In this document: positions 22,670 through 32,119 of the stretch, piece after piece
Layout: each line of letters starts with the position of its first letter
Position numbering within the stretch: position 1 is the first letter of the stretch
Source of the DNA: Candidatus Scalindua rubra
GTDB taxonomy: Bacteria; Planctomycetota; Brocadiia; Brocadiales; Scalinduaceae
NCBI GenBank assembly: GCA_001723765.1
Contig: MAYW01000025.1
Span: forward strand, 1-40,925
Length of the DNA stretch: 40,925 nucleotides
Direction of reading: 5' to 3'
The notes under the pieces: model-generated
What the model saw: the letters and a program-made list of their open reading frames with translations, nothing else
What the model was told of the DNA's origin: nothing
The model's database searches: none
Position numbers and translations under genes: made by a program

Positions 22670-24102
22670 TGCAAGTAAAGTTAACTAATTTCCGGTCATT
22701 ACTGAGATGTAGTTTATATTTTGTTAGTATAACAAGTATAGTTCTAATAATAAATTCTTTCACCTACGAAAGCGCTGCAATTGGAACTCTGTCAGAAACA
22801 TTTGTTTCTGTAACAAAAGATATCAAAGTTTCTGTTGTTAACATCCGTACGGTTAAAGCATCAAAACAAGATATGCTAAATAAAGAAAGGAGGAATCCGC
22901 TTAAAAATATTTTCCCAAGAAATTTACCGCCTGTACAATCTGGAAAAGGATTAGGAATCAAAGGTCAAGGTTCAGGCATAATCTATGATAAAAAAGGACA
23001 TATTATTACAAACTATCATGTGATAAAGGATGCTGATGAAATAATCGCTACGTTGTATGATGGCCGTGAATTCAAAGCTGAATTGACTGGTATAGACAAG
23101 AAAACAAACATTGCAGTATTAAGGATTGATGCTGAGAATCTGACACCAGCAAAATTTGGTAATTCCGACTCCCTGGAATTAGGCGAAATTGTTTTGGCAA
23201 TAGGCAACCTTCCTGGTTTAGGACAGACGGTCACAAGTGGTATAATTAGTACGAAAGGAACATCAAACATACAGATTGCAGGATATGAAGATTTTATACA
23301 AACAGATGCCACCCTTAATCCCGGTAACTACGGCGGCCCACTCGTAAATCTGCATGGAGAAGTAGTAGGCATAAGCACTGTAATACCAACACGAACAGGT
23401 GGTTATTTCGGGATAAGCTTTGCGATTCCTATAAATACAGCAAAGGAAGTAACTGAAGATCTTATCGCATATGGAAAAGTTACGAGGGGGTGGTTAGGTA
23501 TTACGGCTCAACCTATTACTCCGCAATTACAAGAAATTTTAGGACTCAAGAATAATCTAGGTACACTCATAAGCAACATAGAACCAAGCTCTCCAGCGGC
23601 AAATGCTGGTATCAAAAGTGGTGACGTAGTAATTGAGTATGATGGTAAAAAAGTAAAAGATCTTTTTCATCTCAGAAACCTGGTTACCAGGACAGAGATA
23701 AACAAAGAAGTAAAACTGATCGTAATAAGACATAGCAAAGAATTAAAACTTAATACTACCATAGTGGAGAGATCAAAGGCTAATACAAGAAACAAAAAAG
23801 ATTTATTTAAAAATCTAGGACTGATTGTGCAAAATCTTACTAGTGAACTAGCTATTAATCTGGGATACGAAGGTGAAAAAGGTGTAATCATAACAAACAT
23901 ACAGAAAGAAACACCTGCCTTTAAAGCAGGATTAAAAATCCGTGATCTTATAGTAGGGATACAACACAAGGCTGTTACAAGTATTGATGAATTTTATCAG
24001 GCAATTTTAAACATTCAACATGGAGACGACATATTAATGCTCGTCAAGCGCCAAAACAGAACATCTAAATTTATCGTTTTAAAACAAGATAAAGATGATT
24101 AG
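22669..24102 (+). CDS. HtrA/DegP-family protein lacking catalytic Asp and Ser (477 aa)
   Basis: Periplasmic HtrA-type protein: signal or anchor helix at about 14-33, trypsin-like domain to about 265, and two PDZ domains (from GWLGI near 275 and from LGLIVQ near 385). Of the triad only the histidine is kept: H117 (TNYHVI). The aspartate of xDIAV is asparagine, N147 (KTNIAVLRI), and the serine of GNSGG is tyrosine, Y221 (NPGNYGGPLVN). The substrate loop around TSGIIS is otherwise well kept. It is probably a chaperone or substrate adaptor without protease activity. Its ATG overlaps the ftsH TGA (TGATG), so the two are translationally coupled. Confidence 0.85.
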   Translation: MQVKLTNFRSLLRCSLYFVSITSIVLIINSFTYESAAIGTLSETFVSVTKDIKVSVVNIRTVKASKQDMLNKERRNPLKNIFPRNLPPVQSGKGLGIKGQGSGIIYDKKGHIITNYHVIKDADEIIATLYDGREFKAELTGIDKKTNIAVLRIDAENLTPAKFGNSDSLELGEIVLAIGNLPGLGQTVTSGIISTKGTSNIQIAGYEDFIQTDATLNPGNYGGPLVNLHGEVVGISTVIPTRTGGYFGISFAIPINTAKEVTEDLIAYGKVTRGWLGITAQPITPQLQEILGLKNNLGTLISNIEPSSPAANAGIKSGDVVIEYDGKKVKDLFHLRNLVTRTEINKEVKLIVIRHSKELKLNTTIVERSKANTRNKKDLFKNLGLIVQNLTSELAINLGYEGEKGVIITNIQKETPAFKAGLKIRDLIVGIQHKAVTSIDEFYQAILNIQHGDDILMLVKRQNRTSKFIVLKQDKDD

Positions 24103-24150
24103 TACAAGTCAACGCACAATTTAATGCAAAAGACATAATATTATTAGAGA

Positions 24151-24249
24151 GGGGTCAGGTCTTGACATTTGGCATATACATGACCGCTTTTTTTGTAAAC
24201 GTTATTCTTTAATCTAAATCACTTATTTCAAATGTCAAGACCTGACCCC
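24151..24249. repeat. Perfect 21-bp inverted repeat, REPIN/MITE-like
   Basis: Arm 24151-24171 begins GGGGTCAGGTCTTGACATTT; the exact complement is at 24229-24249, with a 57-base AT-rich spacer. The GGGGTCAGGTCTTGACAT motif is widely seen in palindromes moved by REP-associated tyrosine transposases. It may end htrA transcription. It lies directly before scpB, whose natural start seems missing. Confidence 0.75.
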
Positions 24250-24308
24250 CCAACGAATTCCATTGGAAAAAAAATTCCCACATTGAAGTTAAAAGAATAG
24301 TTGAAGCC

Positions 24309-24797
24309 TTGTTATTTGCCGTTCAAGAGCCGATTTCAGTACGTAAGATAAGCGAGATTATCGAAGGTACGGATGCTAAACAGATTCGGGAAATAATTCA
24401 ACAATTACGAGAAGAGTATGATACTTACGACAGAGTATTTCAAATTGAAGAAATTGCAAATGGGTTTCAATTACTTTCACGTCCTGAATATCACGAATGG
24501 ATTTCCAAAATACGCAAAAAAAGTAGTGAAAGCAAACTTTCACAGCCAGCCTTAGAGACCCTGGCAATTATTGCATATAAACAACCTATTATTCGTGCAG
24601 ATGTAGAAGCAATACGCGGGGTCCAATCTGGACAGATGATTAGGACATTAATTGAGAAAGGTCTTGTTAAGATCGTAGGGCGTGATGAGACATTGGGTCG
24701 ACCACTCCTATATGGTACAACCAAAAATTTTATGGAACATTTTGGTTTAAAATCAATAAAAGATCTTCCGAAAGTAGAAGACCTGGAAATGCCGTAA
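24309..24797 (+). CDS. scpB: Chromosome segregation/condensin protein ScpB
   Basis: Kleisin-interacting subunit of the SMC-ScpAB condensin, with paired winged helices. Diagnostic blocks: EALLFAVQEPISVRKISEII at the start, LSRPEYHEWI, LSQPALETLAIIAYKQPIIR and the signature IRGVQSGQMIRTLIEKGLV, then GRPLLYGTT. The first in-frame standard start is TTG 24309, inside the family's first helix. The frame is open upstream (IEVKRIVEA, from ATT 24282) but has no ATG, GTG or better TTG before the palindrome at 24249. The palindrome may have displaced the original start, or a rare start codon is used. No scpA is adjacent in the window. Confidence 0.88.
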   Translation: MLFAVQEPISVRKISEIIEGTDAKQIREIIQQLREEYDTYDRVFQIEEIANGFQLLSRPEYHEWISKIRKKSSESKLSQPALETLAIIAYKQPIIRADVEAIRGVQSGQMIRTLIEKGLVKIVGRDETLGRPLLYGTTKNFMEHFGLKSIKDLPKVEDLEMP

Positions 24798-24907
24798 AAA
24801 AGATTTCAATTCCATTATTCCGTCCATTTTATAAGAAGGACAGTCCCAATTGTGGAGGGAATGGGAGATAAGTTCTAACTTCTTACGGATTCAATTTTTC
24901 TGACACA

Positions 24908-25579
24908 ATGTCTTACGACATTCCTATTGGTTCAGGGAGCCTCGTTATGGATGAAACTCAAGAAAAATTTCAACTGCGAGTAACGGAAGACAGAATGGCA
25001 GTTTTGCTTGACTGCGATGTGCACACCGATGATCTTGATTCCCTCGTGGAGGATATCAGCAAAGAACTAGTGTCACTTGGTATTAAAAACCCACCAAGCA
25101 AGGAAAAGCTACAAAGACTACTTCGTTTCGCAGCAAGAAAGGACCCACACCTGGTGGACTTTACTATCATCAAAGGCAAGCCACCGGTGCCACCTCGGGA
25201 TGGTCGGTGTGAATGGGCGGGAGATTTCTTCAACACTGGTTTTGTAGTGGATGAGAAGACAGATAAGGCAGAGTATCGACAGAAACTTGCACAGGAATCC
25301 ATTACTCGTGGCAAGTTGATTGTACGTCAAATTCCTACCAAGGAGGGCAAGGACGGCAAGAATGTATTCGAAGAAGTTATTCCTGCCGAAAAACCAGTAA
25401 CATACTACCCAGAAGTGGGTGAAAATGTGCGTTTTAACATGAATGAGGGCGCCTACTATGCAGAAAAAGACGGAAGAATTCGTCTGACCAATAATATTCT
25501 TACTGTGGATGAGGTACACATAATACAGGGAGATGTCGACATCTCAACAGGTAATATTTCACATAAGGGCGCGTTGTAG
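24908..25579 (+). CDS. DUF342/FapA-like protein, N-terminal half
   Basis: First half of a DUF342 (FapA) polymer-forming protein. Recognisable blocks are VLLDCDVHTDDL, the conserved PPVPPRDGR region, ITRGKLIVRQIPTKEGKDGK and VHIIQGDVDISTGNI, the entrance to the beta-helix. It stops at TAG (25577-25579) just after KGAL, where the family continues in one chain. One missing base near TTG-TAGTG would give KGALVVKRDIL and join it to the next frame. Whether the split is real, an error, or a programmed shift is open. Confidence 0.75.
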   Translation: MSYDIPIGSGSLVMDETQEKFQLRVTEDRMAVLLDCDVHTDDLDSLVEDISKELVSLGIKNPPSKEKLQRLLRFAARKDPHLVDFTIIKGKPPVPPRDGRCEWAGDFFNTGFVVDEKTDKAEYRQKLAQESITRGKLIVRQIPTKEGKDGKNVFEEVIPAEKPVTYYPEVGENVRFNMNEGAYYAEKDGRIRLTNNILTVDEVHIIQGDVDISTGNISHKGAL

Positions 25580-26355
25580 TGAAGAGGGACATCCTCAAGG
25601 ATGCAAAGGTTGAAGCTACTGGCAATATTGAAGTCAATGGTGTTGTAGAAGGTGCGGAGATATATACAAATGGAAATCTTACTGTTCATGGTGGTATAAC
25701 TCAAACGGAGTATCGAAAGATCGTAGTTGAAGGCAGTATTCATGCAAAGTTCATCCTGGGTGGGAATATCCAGGCCGACAAAGACATCACGGTCGATAGT
25801 GAAATAGTCAACTCCACTGTGAAGACACTCGGAGCCGTAATTATACCTGAAGGACGAATAGTTGGTGGAGAAATAACTGCCCTCAGAGGTATTTTTGTCG
25901 GGCATGCTGGCACAAGGGCTTCTATTCCTACAGTGCTCATTGCGGGCGAGAACTACAGAATAGGAAAAAAACTATTGTTGAAAAGAAATAAGATCCAGAG
26001 GATCGAAGACGAACTGGCAAAACTTAAAAACATTGCAGATACATTCACATCCAAAAACGGATCAACTTCCACCCATAATCAGGAAGAATATACAAAGATA
26101 CTAGAAAAGATTACCGAGACGGAACAAAAACTTCAGAGTCTAATTGATGAGCTAGAAGACACCATGTCAAGAGAAATGAATAGAGCCAAACAGCTCATTG
26201 TGGTGGGAAAAATGCTCTATCCGAAAACAATCCTTTGTCTTGGCAACGAAAAGCTGAGCGTCGATGAGGAGCGCTCCGGACCAATTCAGGCTGAGCTTGT
26301 TAAAGGCGAACTTACACTTCGTTCACAAAATGATGATGGGGACAAAAAAACATAG
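25579..26355 (+). CDS. DUF342/FapA-like protein, C-terminal half
   Basis: Second half of the DUF342 protein, opening with GTG that overlaps the previous TAG (TAGTG). It holds the right-handed beta-helix repeats (VEATGNIEVNGVVEGAEI, NLTVHGGI, VVEGSIHAKFI), then the long coiled coil (IQRIEDELAKLKNIADTF to LQSLIDELEDTM), and a closing strand region. Such proteins form cell-surface or cytoplasmic scaffolds of uncertain role. No good separate ribosome site is seen, so expression likely depends on coupling or a frameshift. Confidence 0.75.
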   Translation: MKRDILKDAKVEATGNIEVNGVVEGAEIYTNGNLTVHGGITQTEYRKIVVEGSIHAKFILGGNIQADKDITVDSEIVNSTVKTLGAVIIPEGRIVGGEITALRGIFVGHAGTRASIPTVLIAGENYRIGKKLLLKRNKIQRIEDELAKLKNIADTFTSKNGSTSTHNQEEYTKILEKITETEQKLQSLIDELEDTMSREMNRAKQLIVVGKMLYPKTILCLGNEKLSVDEERSGPIQAELVKGELTLRSQNDDGDKKT

Positions 26356-26438
26356 CTTTGCAAGTTGATTAATTAGATTTTACAATATAGTTGTCAAGAT
26401 TAACATTATCCATTGGCAACAAGAAGGGAGATTATGAA

Positions 26439-26924
26439 ATGGATATATACGAGTTCGCAATGCAGATGGAAAAGGATGGTGAAAATTATTACCGCGATTT
26501 GGCTCAAAAGGTTGATAATAAGGGGTTAAAGAATATCCTGAGTTTTTTGGCAGACGCCGAAGTAAAACATCATGACATTTTAAAGAAAATGAAGGATAAT
26601 GAAAAGACACAATTATCTGAGACAAAGATATTGTCAGATGTAAAGAATGTGTTTGAAAAGATGAAAGAAGAAAATGACACAAGCGGTGCTGATACTTCGC
26701 AGATAGAATTATACAAAGATGCCCTGGAAATCGAGAAAAAAAACCATGAGTTTTTCCTGGAAAAGGCAGAAGAAGTTGAAGATCAAGCGCAAAAAGAAAT
26801 ATTATTAAAGTTGGCAGATGAAGAAGAAAGTCATTGTACTATATTGGAAAACATCATCAATTTCGTATCACAACCCGATAGCTGGCTGGAAGATGCCGAA
26901 TGGTATCATTTAGAGGGGAATTAA
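26439..26924 (+). CDS. Rubrerythrin-like ferritin-fold protein
   Basis: A diiron ferritin-like protein of the rubrerythrin superfamily, used by anaerobes against peroxide. The two helix pairs carry the expected ligands: FAMQMEKDGENYY with LADAEVKHHDIL, and DALEIEKKNHEFF with LADEEESHCTIL. No C-terminal rubredoxin domain is present, so electrons must come from a separate partner. GGGAG lies before ATG 26439 (MDIYEFAMQ); an in-frame ATG at 26391 is less likely. It sits near nifJ, whose ferredoxin-linked chemistry fits an anaerobic life. Confidence 0.82.
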   Translation: MDIYEFAMQMEKDGENYYRDLAQKVDNKGLKNILSFLADAEVKHHDILKKMKDNEKTQLSETKILSDVKNVFEKMKEENDTSGADTSQIELYKDALEIEKKNHEFFLEKAEEVEDQAQKEILLKLADEEESHCTILENIINFVSQPDSWLEDAEWYHLEGN

Positions 26925-27030
26925 AACTTTATACTATATTTTCTAAGCTAATGATTCTGTAGCCCTTGCCGTATAGAATTCCTGATAAACAAAATAACCA
27001 ATTCTATACAACAAAATTTTTCAAAAGTAG

Positions 27031-27086
27031 GGTGGATTAAGCCTATGGAGTAATATAGTAGCTCTACTCCATAGGCTTAATCCACC
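27031..27086. repeat. Perfect 22-bp palindromic repeat (MITE-like), copy A
   Basis: Arms 27031-27052 and 27065-27086 are exact complements around a 12-base loop; the arm begins GGTGGATTAAGCCTATGG. A related copy at 36142-36260 is split by an insertion. It lies between the rubrerythrin and nifJ 3' ends, where it could serve as a two-way terminator. Confidence 0.75.
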
Positions 27087-27308
27087 TTTATCCGTAATCA
27101 TGGGAACAAACCAATGTAAACATTTATACAACCAATATTGCAGGCCAGCTCATGGTGGAAACCTGAAGATTTCCGCTACAGATATCCATATTCTTATTAG
27201 TGGGTTCTGCCTACTGGCCCGTTTCCGGTCGAACGGGTCGTCCTTCCTGCCCGACGGCAGGCGGGAATCCACACCCATACCACGTGGTCAAACAAGTTTA
27301 AACAAACC
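27087..27308. other. GC-richer palindromic spacer downstream of nifJ
   Basis: Two short stems are seen: CCCGTT/AACGGG and CCTGCC/GGCAGG (about 27218-27265). No gene. It may be a remnant of another palindromic repeat family. Confidence 0.4.
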
Positions 27309-30300
27309 TCATGCCTCAGGAGACCAGGAGGCCATATGCTTGAGTAATTTCCATCTCCTCATTATGTCTGCCTCTGCTTGTTTCATAAGCACTTTTGCGG
27401 CCTCTGGATTACTTGCCCTTAATGCCTTATAGCGGTTTTCACGATAGGCATATTCCTCAAATGGGATTGAAGGATCCTTGCTATTGATAACCAGGGGATT
27501 CTTGCCCTGGGCTTCGAGCTCCGGATTATATCGATAGAGTGGCCAGTAGCCACTGGCCACGGCTTTTTTTTGAGCCTCTATTCCCTTACTCATATCCATA
27601 CCATGTGCTATGCAAGTCGAATAGGCAATTATCAGTGCTGGACCGTTGTATGCATCGGCTTCTAAGAATGCCTTAAGTGTCTGAGCCGGGTTAGCGCCAA
27701 AGGCCACCTGGGCTATATAGACATTGCCGTAGGTTGACATTATCATGCCGATATTCTTCTTGGGGGTTCTTTTTCCACCAGCCGCAAACTGGGCAATTGC
27801 CCCTAAGGGTGTTGCCTTGGACATCTGACCGCCGGTATTTGAATATACTTCCGTATCCAGAATCAATAATTTTATATTTTCTCCTGATGCCAGTACATGA
27901 TCAACTCCCCCATAACCAATATCATAGCCCCAACCATCTCCTCCAATAGACCATACGGACTTTTTAACGATATAATCGGCAAGGGATAGCAGGTTCTTTA
28001 CTTCTGGAGAACCGTTGTTTGTAGAAAGTCTCTTTTTCAGTTCTTCAACGCGACCCCTTTGCTCCTCGACACCCTCTTGTGTCGATTGATCTGCATCTTT
28101 GATCAAATCAAATAAATCTTTTAAATCTGCATACGAAGGGTCTGAGACCAGCCTGTCTATCAATTCCATTGCCTGTGCATGAAACTTGTCTACTGTTTGT
28201 CTCATACCAAGACCAAACTCGGCTGTATCTTCAAATAAAGAATTTGACCATGCAGGCCCCCTCCCATCGTCTCTTTTTGTGTAAGGGGTTGTTGGTAGAT
28301 TTCCACCATAGATGGAGCTGCAACCAGTTGCATTAGCAATAATCAAACGGTCACCAAACAGTTGTGTAAGTAATTTTATATAAGGCGTTTCCCCGCAACC
28401 TAAACACGCACCATTGTACTCAAATAGGGGCTTTACAAACTGGCTTCCCTTAACATTTGTAACTTTGAACCTCGATCTATCAGTTTCCGGAAGATTGAGA
28501 AAGAAATCATAATTTTTTGCCTCCTCCTGGCGCAAAGGTTCCTGAAGTTTCATATTTATGGCCTTAACACCTTCAATTTTGTTCCCGTTAGCATCCTTTT
28601 TCTGTCCCGGGCAATTAAATACACACGAAGCGCAGCCGGTACAGTCTTCAGGGGCTACTTGTACAGTAAACTTAAGCCCTTTAAGATCCTTACCCATAGC
28701 ATCAATGGATTTAAATGTGGAAGGAGCATCCTTTAGTTGTGATGGATCATACGCCTTTACCCTTATGGTTGCATGCGGACAAACAAACGAACACTGACCG
28801 CACTGAATGCAGGCATCAGGTTCCCAAACAGGTATATTAACACCGATATTTCGTTTCTCATATTGAGTGGTTGCAGTCGGCCATGTGCCATCAGCAGGTA
28901 TAGCTGATACAGGGAGAGAATCTCCGTTGTTAGCCAGCATTTTGGCTGTTACATTCTTAACAAATTCAGGAGCATCCTTAGGCACGGGATCACGCATCCT
29001 TATCTTACTGGTAGCCTTATCAGGAACTGGCACCTCGACAATATTCTGCAATGCCTTATCTACAGCCTTGTTGTTTAAATTGACGACTTCCTCGCCCTTC
29101 CTCATATAGGTCTTTTTGATCTCAGTCTTTATTGATTTAACGGCGTCCTCTTTAGGAATGATTCCTGAAATAACAAAAAAGGCTGTTTGCATGATCATAT
29201 TTATCCTTGCGCCAAGACCAATCTCTTCAGCGAGTGAGATGGCATCAATGATATAGAATTTCATCTTTTTTGTTATAAGCTGTTCCTGTACTTCAACAGG
29301 TAAAGTATCCCATACCTCATCTTTATTGTGCGATGTAGTAAGAAGAAAAGTGGCTCCCTCCTCTGCATTTGATAACATATCTATTTTCTCTGGAAATGAA
29401 GGGTTATGGCATGCAATGAAGTTTGCCTTTGAAATGAGATATGGTTTGTGTATTCTATCCTTTCCGAAACGAAGGTGAGATACCGTAGTCGCTCCTGATT
29501 TCTTCGAATCGTAAACGAAGTATGCCTGTGAATAATTATCTGTTTCATTCCCGATTATTTTAATAGTATTCTTATTCGCTCCTACAGTACCATCAGCTCC
29601 CAAACCGTAAAACAGTGAGTGGAATTCACCTTTTTCGCCTATATCAAAAGACTCATCATATTTAAGGCTGGTGCCACAAACATCATCATTAATACCTATT
29701 GTGAAATGATTTTTTGGTTTATCCTGTGAGATATTATCAAAAATGGCCTTTACCATTGCAGGAGTAAAATCTTTTGAACCCAGACCGTAACGTCCACCGA
29801 CGATTTTTGGATACTCTTTGAATTTAGATATACCCTTTTCCATCATCTCACCAATGGCAGTCCTGACGTCAAGATATAAAGGTTCGCCAATTGCACCGGG
29901 CTCTTTTGTACGGTCAAGTACCGCGATTGATTTTACACTTGATGGTAAACTCTCAGCAAAGGCATCTATGTGAAACGGTCTGTAAAGTCTCACAGAAACG
30001 ATCCCAAGTTTTTCACCCCTCGCATTAAGCGCATTAACTGTATTCAGCGCCGCTTCAGCCGCAGAACCCATAACAACAATAATACGTTCTGCATCTGTAT
30101 CACCCAAATAATCAAACAGTTTATATTGCCGTCCAATTATACCAGCGAACTTATCCATTGCCTTCTGAACGATACCAGGGGTTGCGTCATAATATTTGTT
30201 AACAGTTTCTCTTCCCTGGAAATACACATCTGGATTTTGTGATGTGCCACGGATGCTTGGACGGTCTGGAGTAAGGCCTCTTTTACGATGGGCAACAACA

Positions 30301-30896
30301 AGGTCATCGTCTATCATGGCACGCATATCGTCAAAACTGATTTCCTCAATCTTTTGGACTTCATGGGATGTCCTGAAACCGTCAAAGAAATGCATGAACG
30401 GAATCCTGGATTCAAGTGTGGCCGCTTGAGAAATGAGGGCAAAATCCATTGCCTCCTGCACGTTTTGAGAACACAACATAGCAAAACCTGTAGAACGTGC
30501 TGCCATTACGTCTGAATGGTCTCCAAATATGGACAATCCTTGACAAGCAAGAGAACGGGCAGTTATGTGAAACACAGTTGGAGATAGCTCACCTGCGATT
30601 TTGTACATGTTTGGAATTATTAATAAAAGACCTTGAGATGCAGAAATAGTAGTGGCAAGAGCGCCAGTAGTAAGAGAACCATGTACTGCTCCGGCAACGC
30701 CTGCCTCTGACTGCATCTGACTAACCTTTGGCATCGATCCCCATATATTCACCTGCCCTTTTGCGGACTTTGCATCACAAATCTCTGCAATAGGCGATGA
30801 AGGTGTTATTGGATAAATTGTAATAATTTCATTAGTCGCATGTACTACGTGAGCACACGCAGCACAACCATCAACTGTTACCGTCTTACGACTCAT
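27309..30896 (-). CDS. nifJ: Pyruvate:ferredoxin (flavodoxin) oxidoreductase NifJ
   Basis: Single-chain enzyme that interconverts pyruvate and acetyl-CoA plus CO2 with ferredoxin. At 1195 residues it has the full length. Visible parts: the N-terminal TPP-pyrimidine domain (YPITPSSPIAE near 25), the transketolase-like middle domain, a two-cluster ferredoxin domain at about 690-770 (CIQCGQCSFVCP and CTGCASCVFNCP), the extra cluster cysteine block CLGCGETPY near 830, and the TPP/Mg site GGDGWGYDIGYGG near 985 with YSNTGGQMSK after it. The C-terminal wrap carries SYSTC-like IAYSTCIAHG. It is a monocistronic gene on the minus strand with a 10-bp hairpin upstream. Confidence 0.95.
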   Translation of the reverse strand: MSRKTVTVDGCAACAHVVHATNEIITIYPITPSSPIAEICDAKSAKGQVNIWGSMPKVSQMQSEAGVAGAVHGSLTTGALATTISASQGLLLIIPNMYKIAGELSPTVFHITARSLACQGLSIFGDHSDVMAARSTGFAMLCSQNVQEAMDFALISQAATLESRIPFMHFFDGFRTSHEVQKIEEISFDDMRAMIDDDLVVAHRKRGLTPDRPSIRGTSQNPDVYFQGRETVNKYYDATPGIVQKAMDKFAGIIGRQYKLFDYLGDTDAERIIVVMGSAAEAALNTVNALNARGEKLGIVSVRLYRPFHIDAFAESLPSSVKSIAVLDRTKEPGAIGEPLYLDVRTAIGEMMEKGISKFKEYPKIVGGRYGLGSKDFTPAMVKAIFDNISQDKPKNHFTIGINDDVCGTSLKYDESFDIGEKGEFHSLFYGLGADGTVGANKNTIKIIGNETDNYSQAYFVYDSKKSGATTVSHLRFGKDRIHKPYLISKANFIACHNPSFPEKIDMLSNAEEGATFLLTTSHNKDEVWDTLPVEVQEQLITKKMKFYIIDAISLAEEIGLGARINMIMQTAFFVISGIIPKEDAVKSIKTEIKKTYMRKGEEVVNLNNKAVDKALQNIVEVPVPDKATSKIRMRDPVPKDAPEFVKNVTAKMLANNGDSLPVSAIPADGTWPTATTQYEKRNIGVNIPVWEPDACIQCGQCSFVCPHATIRVKAYDPSQLKDAPSTFKSIDAMGKDLKGLKFTVQVAPEDCTGCASCVFNCPGQKKDANGNKIEGVKAINMKLQEPLRQEEAKNYDFFLNLPETDRSRFKVTNVKGSQFVKPLFEYNGACLGCGETPYIKLLTQLFGDRLIIANATGCSSIYGGNLPTTPYTKRDDGRGPAWSNSLFEDTAEFGLGMRQTVDKFHAQAMELIDRLVSDPSYADLKDLFDLIKDADQSTQEGVEEQRGRVEELKKRLSTNNGSPEVKNLLSLADYIVKKSVWSIGGDGWGYDIGYGGVDHVLASGENIKLLILDTEVYSNTGGQMSKATPLGAIAQFAAGGKRTPKKNIGMIMSTYGNVYIAQVAFGANPAQTLKAFLEADAYNGPALIIAYSTCIAHGMDMSKGIEAQKKAVASGYWPLYRYNPELEAQGKNPLVINSKDPSIPFEEYAYRENRYKALRASNPEAAKVLMKQAEADIMRRWKLLKHMASWSPEA

Positions 30897-30948
30897 AAGT
30901 ATCTCCTTGAATTAACTTAAACTTAAAGCTAACTGCAATATTTTATTT

Positions 30949-30979
30949 GTTGCAAAAAAAAAATAAGGGTTTTTGCAAC
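30949..30979. promoter_or_regulatory. 10-bp inverted repeat upstream of nifJ
   Basis: GTTGCAAAAA (30949-30958) and TTTTTGCAAC (30970-30979) around 11 bases, about 50 bases before the nifJ start. It is placed as a possible operator or leader hairpin. Confidence 0.4.
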
Positions 30980-31214
30980 TATAATAAACATCTATAATTG
31001 TTATTTATGCCAATATATTTCATATATTGCCAAATTATACAAATATAATGTATTTATTAAGAAAGTAAATATAAAACTTTGATGTAAACATAAAGACTTA
31101 CAACATTGCTCAATTAGGACAATTGCCAGAAGCGGGAGAAATGAAATTCTCGTTTTGGTGGCCAAAATAAGACTTTACCCATAATAAAACACATTACTTT
31201 AGTATTTCATATCC
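30980..31214. other. Intergenic stretch upstream of nifJ
   Basis: AT-rich and without a gene. It should contain the nifJ promoter on the minus strand; no clear consensus boxes were identified. Confidence 0.4.
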
Positions 31215-31373
31215 TTATTCTTCTCCAATAATTTTCTTGCCTTTTTTTCTATCTTTAATAACATGGAAAAGAACTTTGCTCCCATACGCATTGTATCTTT
31301 CTAACAACTCTATAGGAATTTTGTTTTCGAAATTATGGGAGCCGTTCGAGTGAATATTATGATGGACAAACAT
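31215..31373 (-). CDS. Small hypothetical protein (52 aa)
   Basis: A 52-codon frame starting with ATG at 31371-31373 and ending with TAA at 31215-31217. It reads MFVHHNIHSNGSHNFENK, then IPIELLERYNAYG and SKVLFHVIKDRKKGKK near the end. The composition is protein-like, with a helix followed by a basic tail. It could be a small gene or the C-terminal remnant of a larger one. No ribosome site was recognised. Confidence 0.4.
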   Translation of the reverse strand: MFVHHNIHSNGSHNFENKIPIELLERYNAYGSKVLFHVIKDRKKGKKIIGEE

Positions 31374-31515
31374 ACCAAAATATTGGTAACGATTTGTCAG
31401 ATAGATATTTACCTGTACTAATTTTTAAAACCTGATCTGCAACGATCAATTTTTTCGAGATGAAATACTAAAGAAGGAACTTTTTTGTTTCGAGTATTGT
31501 TATAAATGGTGATGA

Positions 31516-32103
31516 ATGAAAGACTTTGGTAAACCAAGAGATAAAATACGGGAATTTGAGTTATCTGCACTCGAATACATTGATTCGCTCTTTAACGTTG
31601 CAATAAAGATGACCAGAAACAGGGAAGAAGCTGAAGACCTCGTACAAGAGACCTATCTTAAAATGCACAGGTTTTCACACACTTTTAAAGAAGGTTCCAA
31701 CTTGAAGGCGTGGTTATTTAAGATATTACGAAATACCTTTATTAATGTGTTTAGAAAAAAGATAAGAGAACCAAAAGAGATTCATTATAACAACGCAGAC
31801 GATTTTTATTTGTTTAACAGAATAACTGCTGACAGAAAAGAAAATGGCCCTTTAAGTGATAGTAATACCAACGTCTACGAATTTTTTGAAGATGAAGTAA
31901 AAAATGCAATCGAAAATTTACCACTCGCCTTTAGAGAAGTTGTTTTATATTCAGATATAGCAGAACTCAGCTATGAAGAAATATCAGATGTAATTGAATG
32001 TCCTATAGGAACAGTAAAATCCAGGTTATTCAGAGCAAGAAGATTATTACAGAAATCATTATGGAATTACGCAAAGGAAAGAGGTTATTTAAAAGAAAAG
32101 TAG
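31516..32103 (+). CDS. ECF RNA polymerase sigma factor
   Basis: An extracytoplasmic-function sigma factor of 195 residues. Region 2 is at about 20-90 (NREEAEDLVQETYLKMHRF, with KAWLFKILRNTFINVFRK at the -10 recognition helix). Region 4 is at about 130-185 (LPLAFREVVLYSDIAELSYE, then the recognition helix CPIGTVKSRLFRARRLLQ). It begins an operon: the anti-sigma gene starts 16 bases after its stop. The pair most likely answers envelope stress and autoregulates, though no matching promoter motif was recognised. Confidence 0.9.
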   Translation: MKDFGKPRDKIREFELSALEYIDSLFNVAIKMTRNREEAEDLVQETYLKMHRFSHTFKEGSNLKAWLFKILRNTFINVFRKKIREPKEIHYNNADDFYLFNRITADRKENGPLSDSNTNVYEFFEDEVKNAIENLPLAFREVVLYSDIAELSYEEISDVIECPIGTVKSRLFRARRLLQKSLWNYAKERGYLKEK

Positions 32104-32119
32104 GGGGAAAAGAAATAAA

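Noticed and set aside
27100-27432. 110-codon plus-strand frame at the nifJ end
   Set aside because: It overlaps nifJ antisense and a palindromic spacer, and shows no family features.
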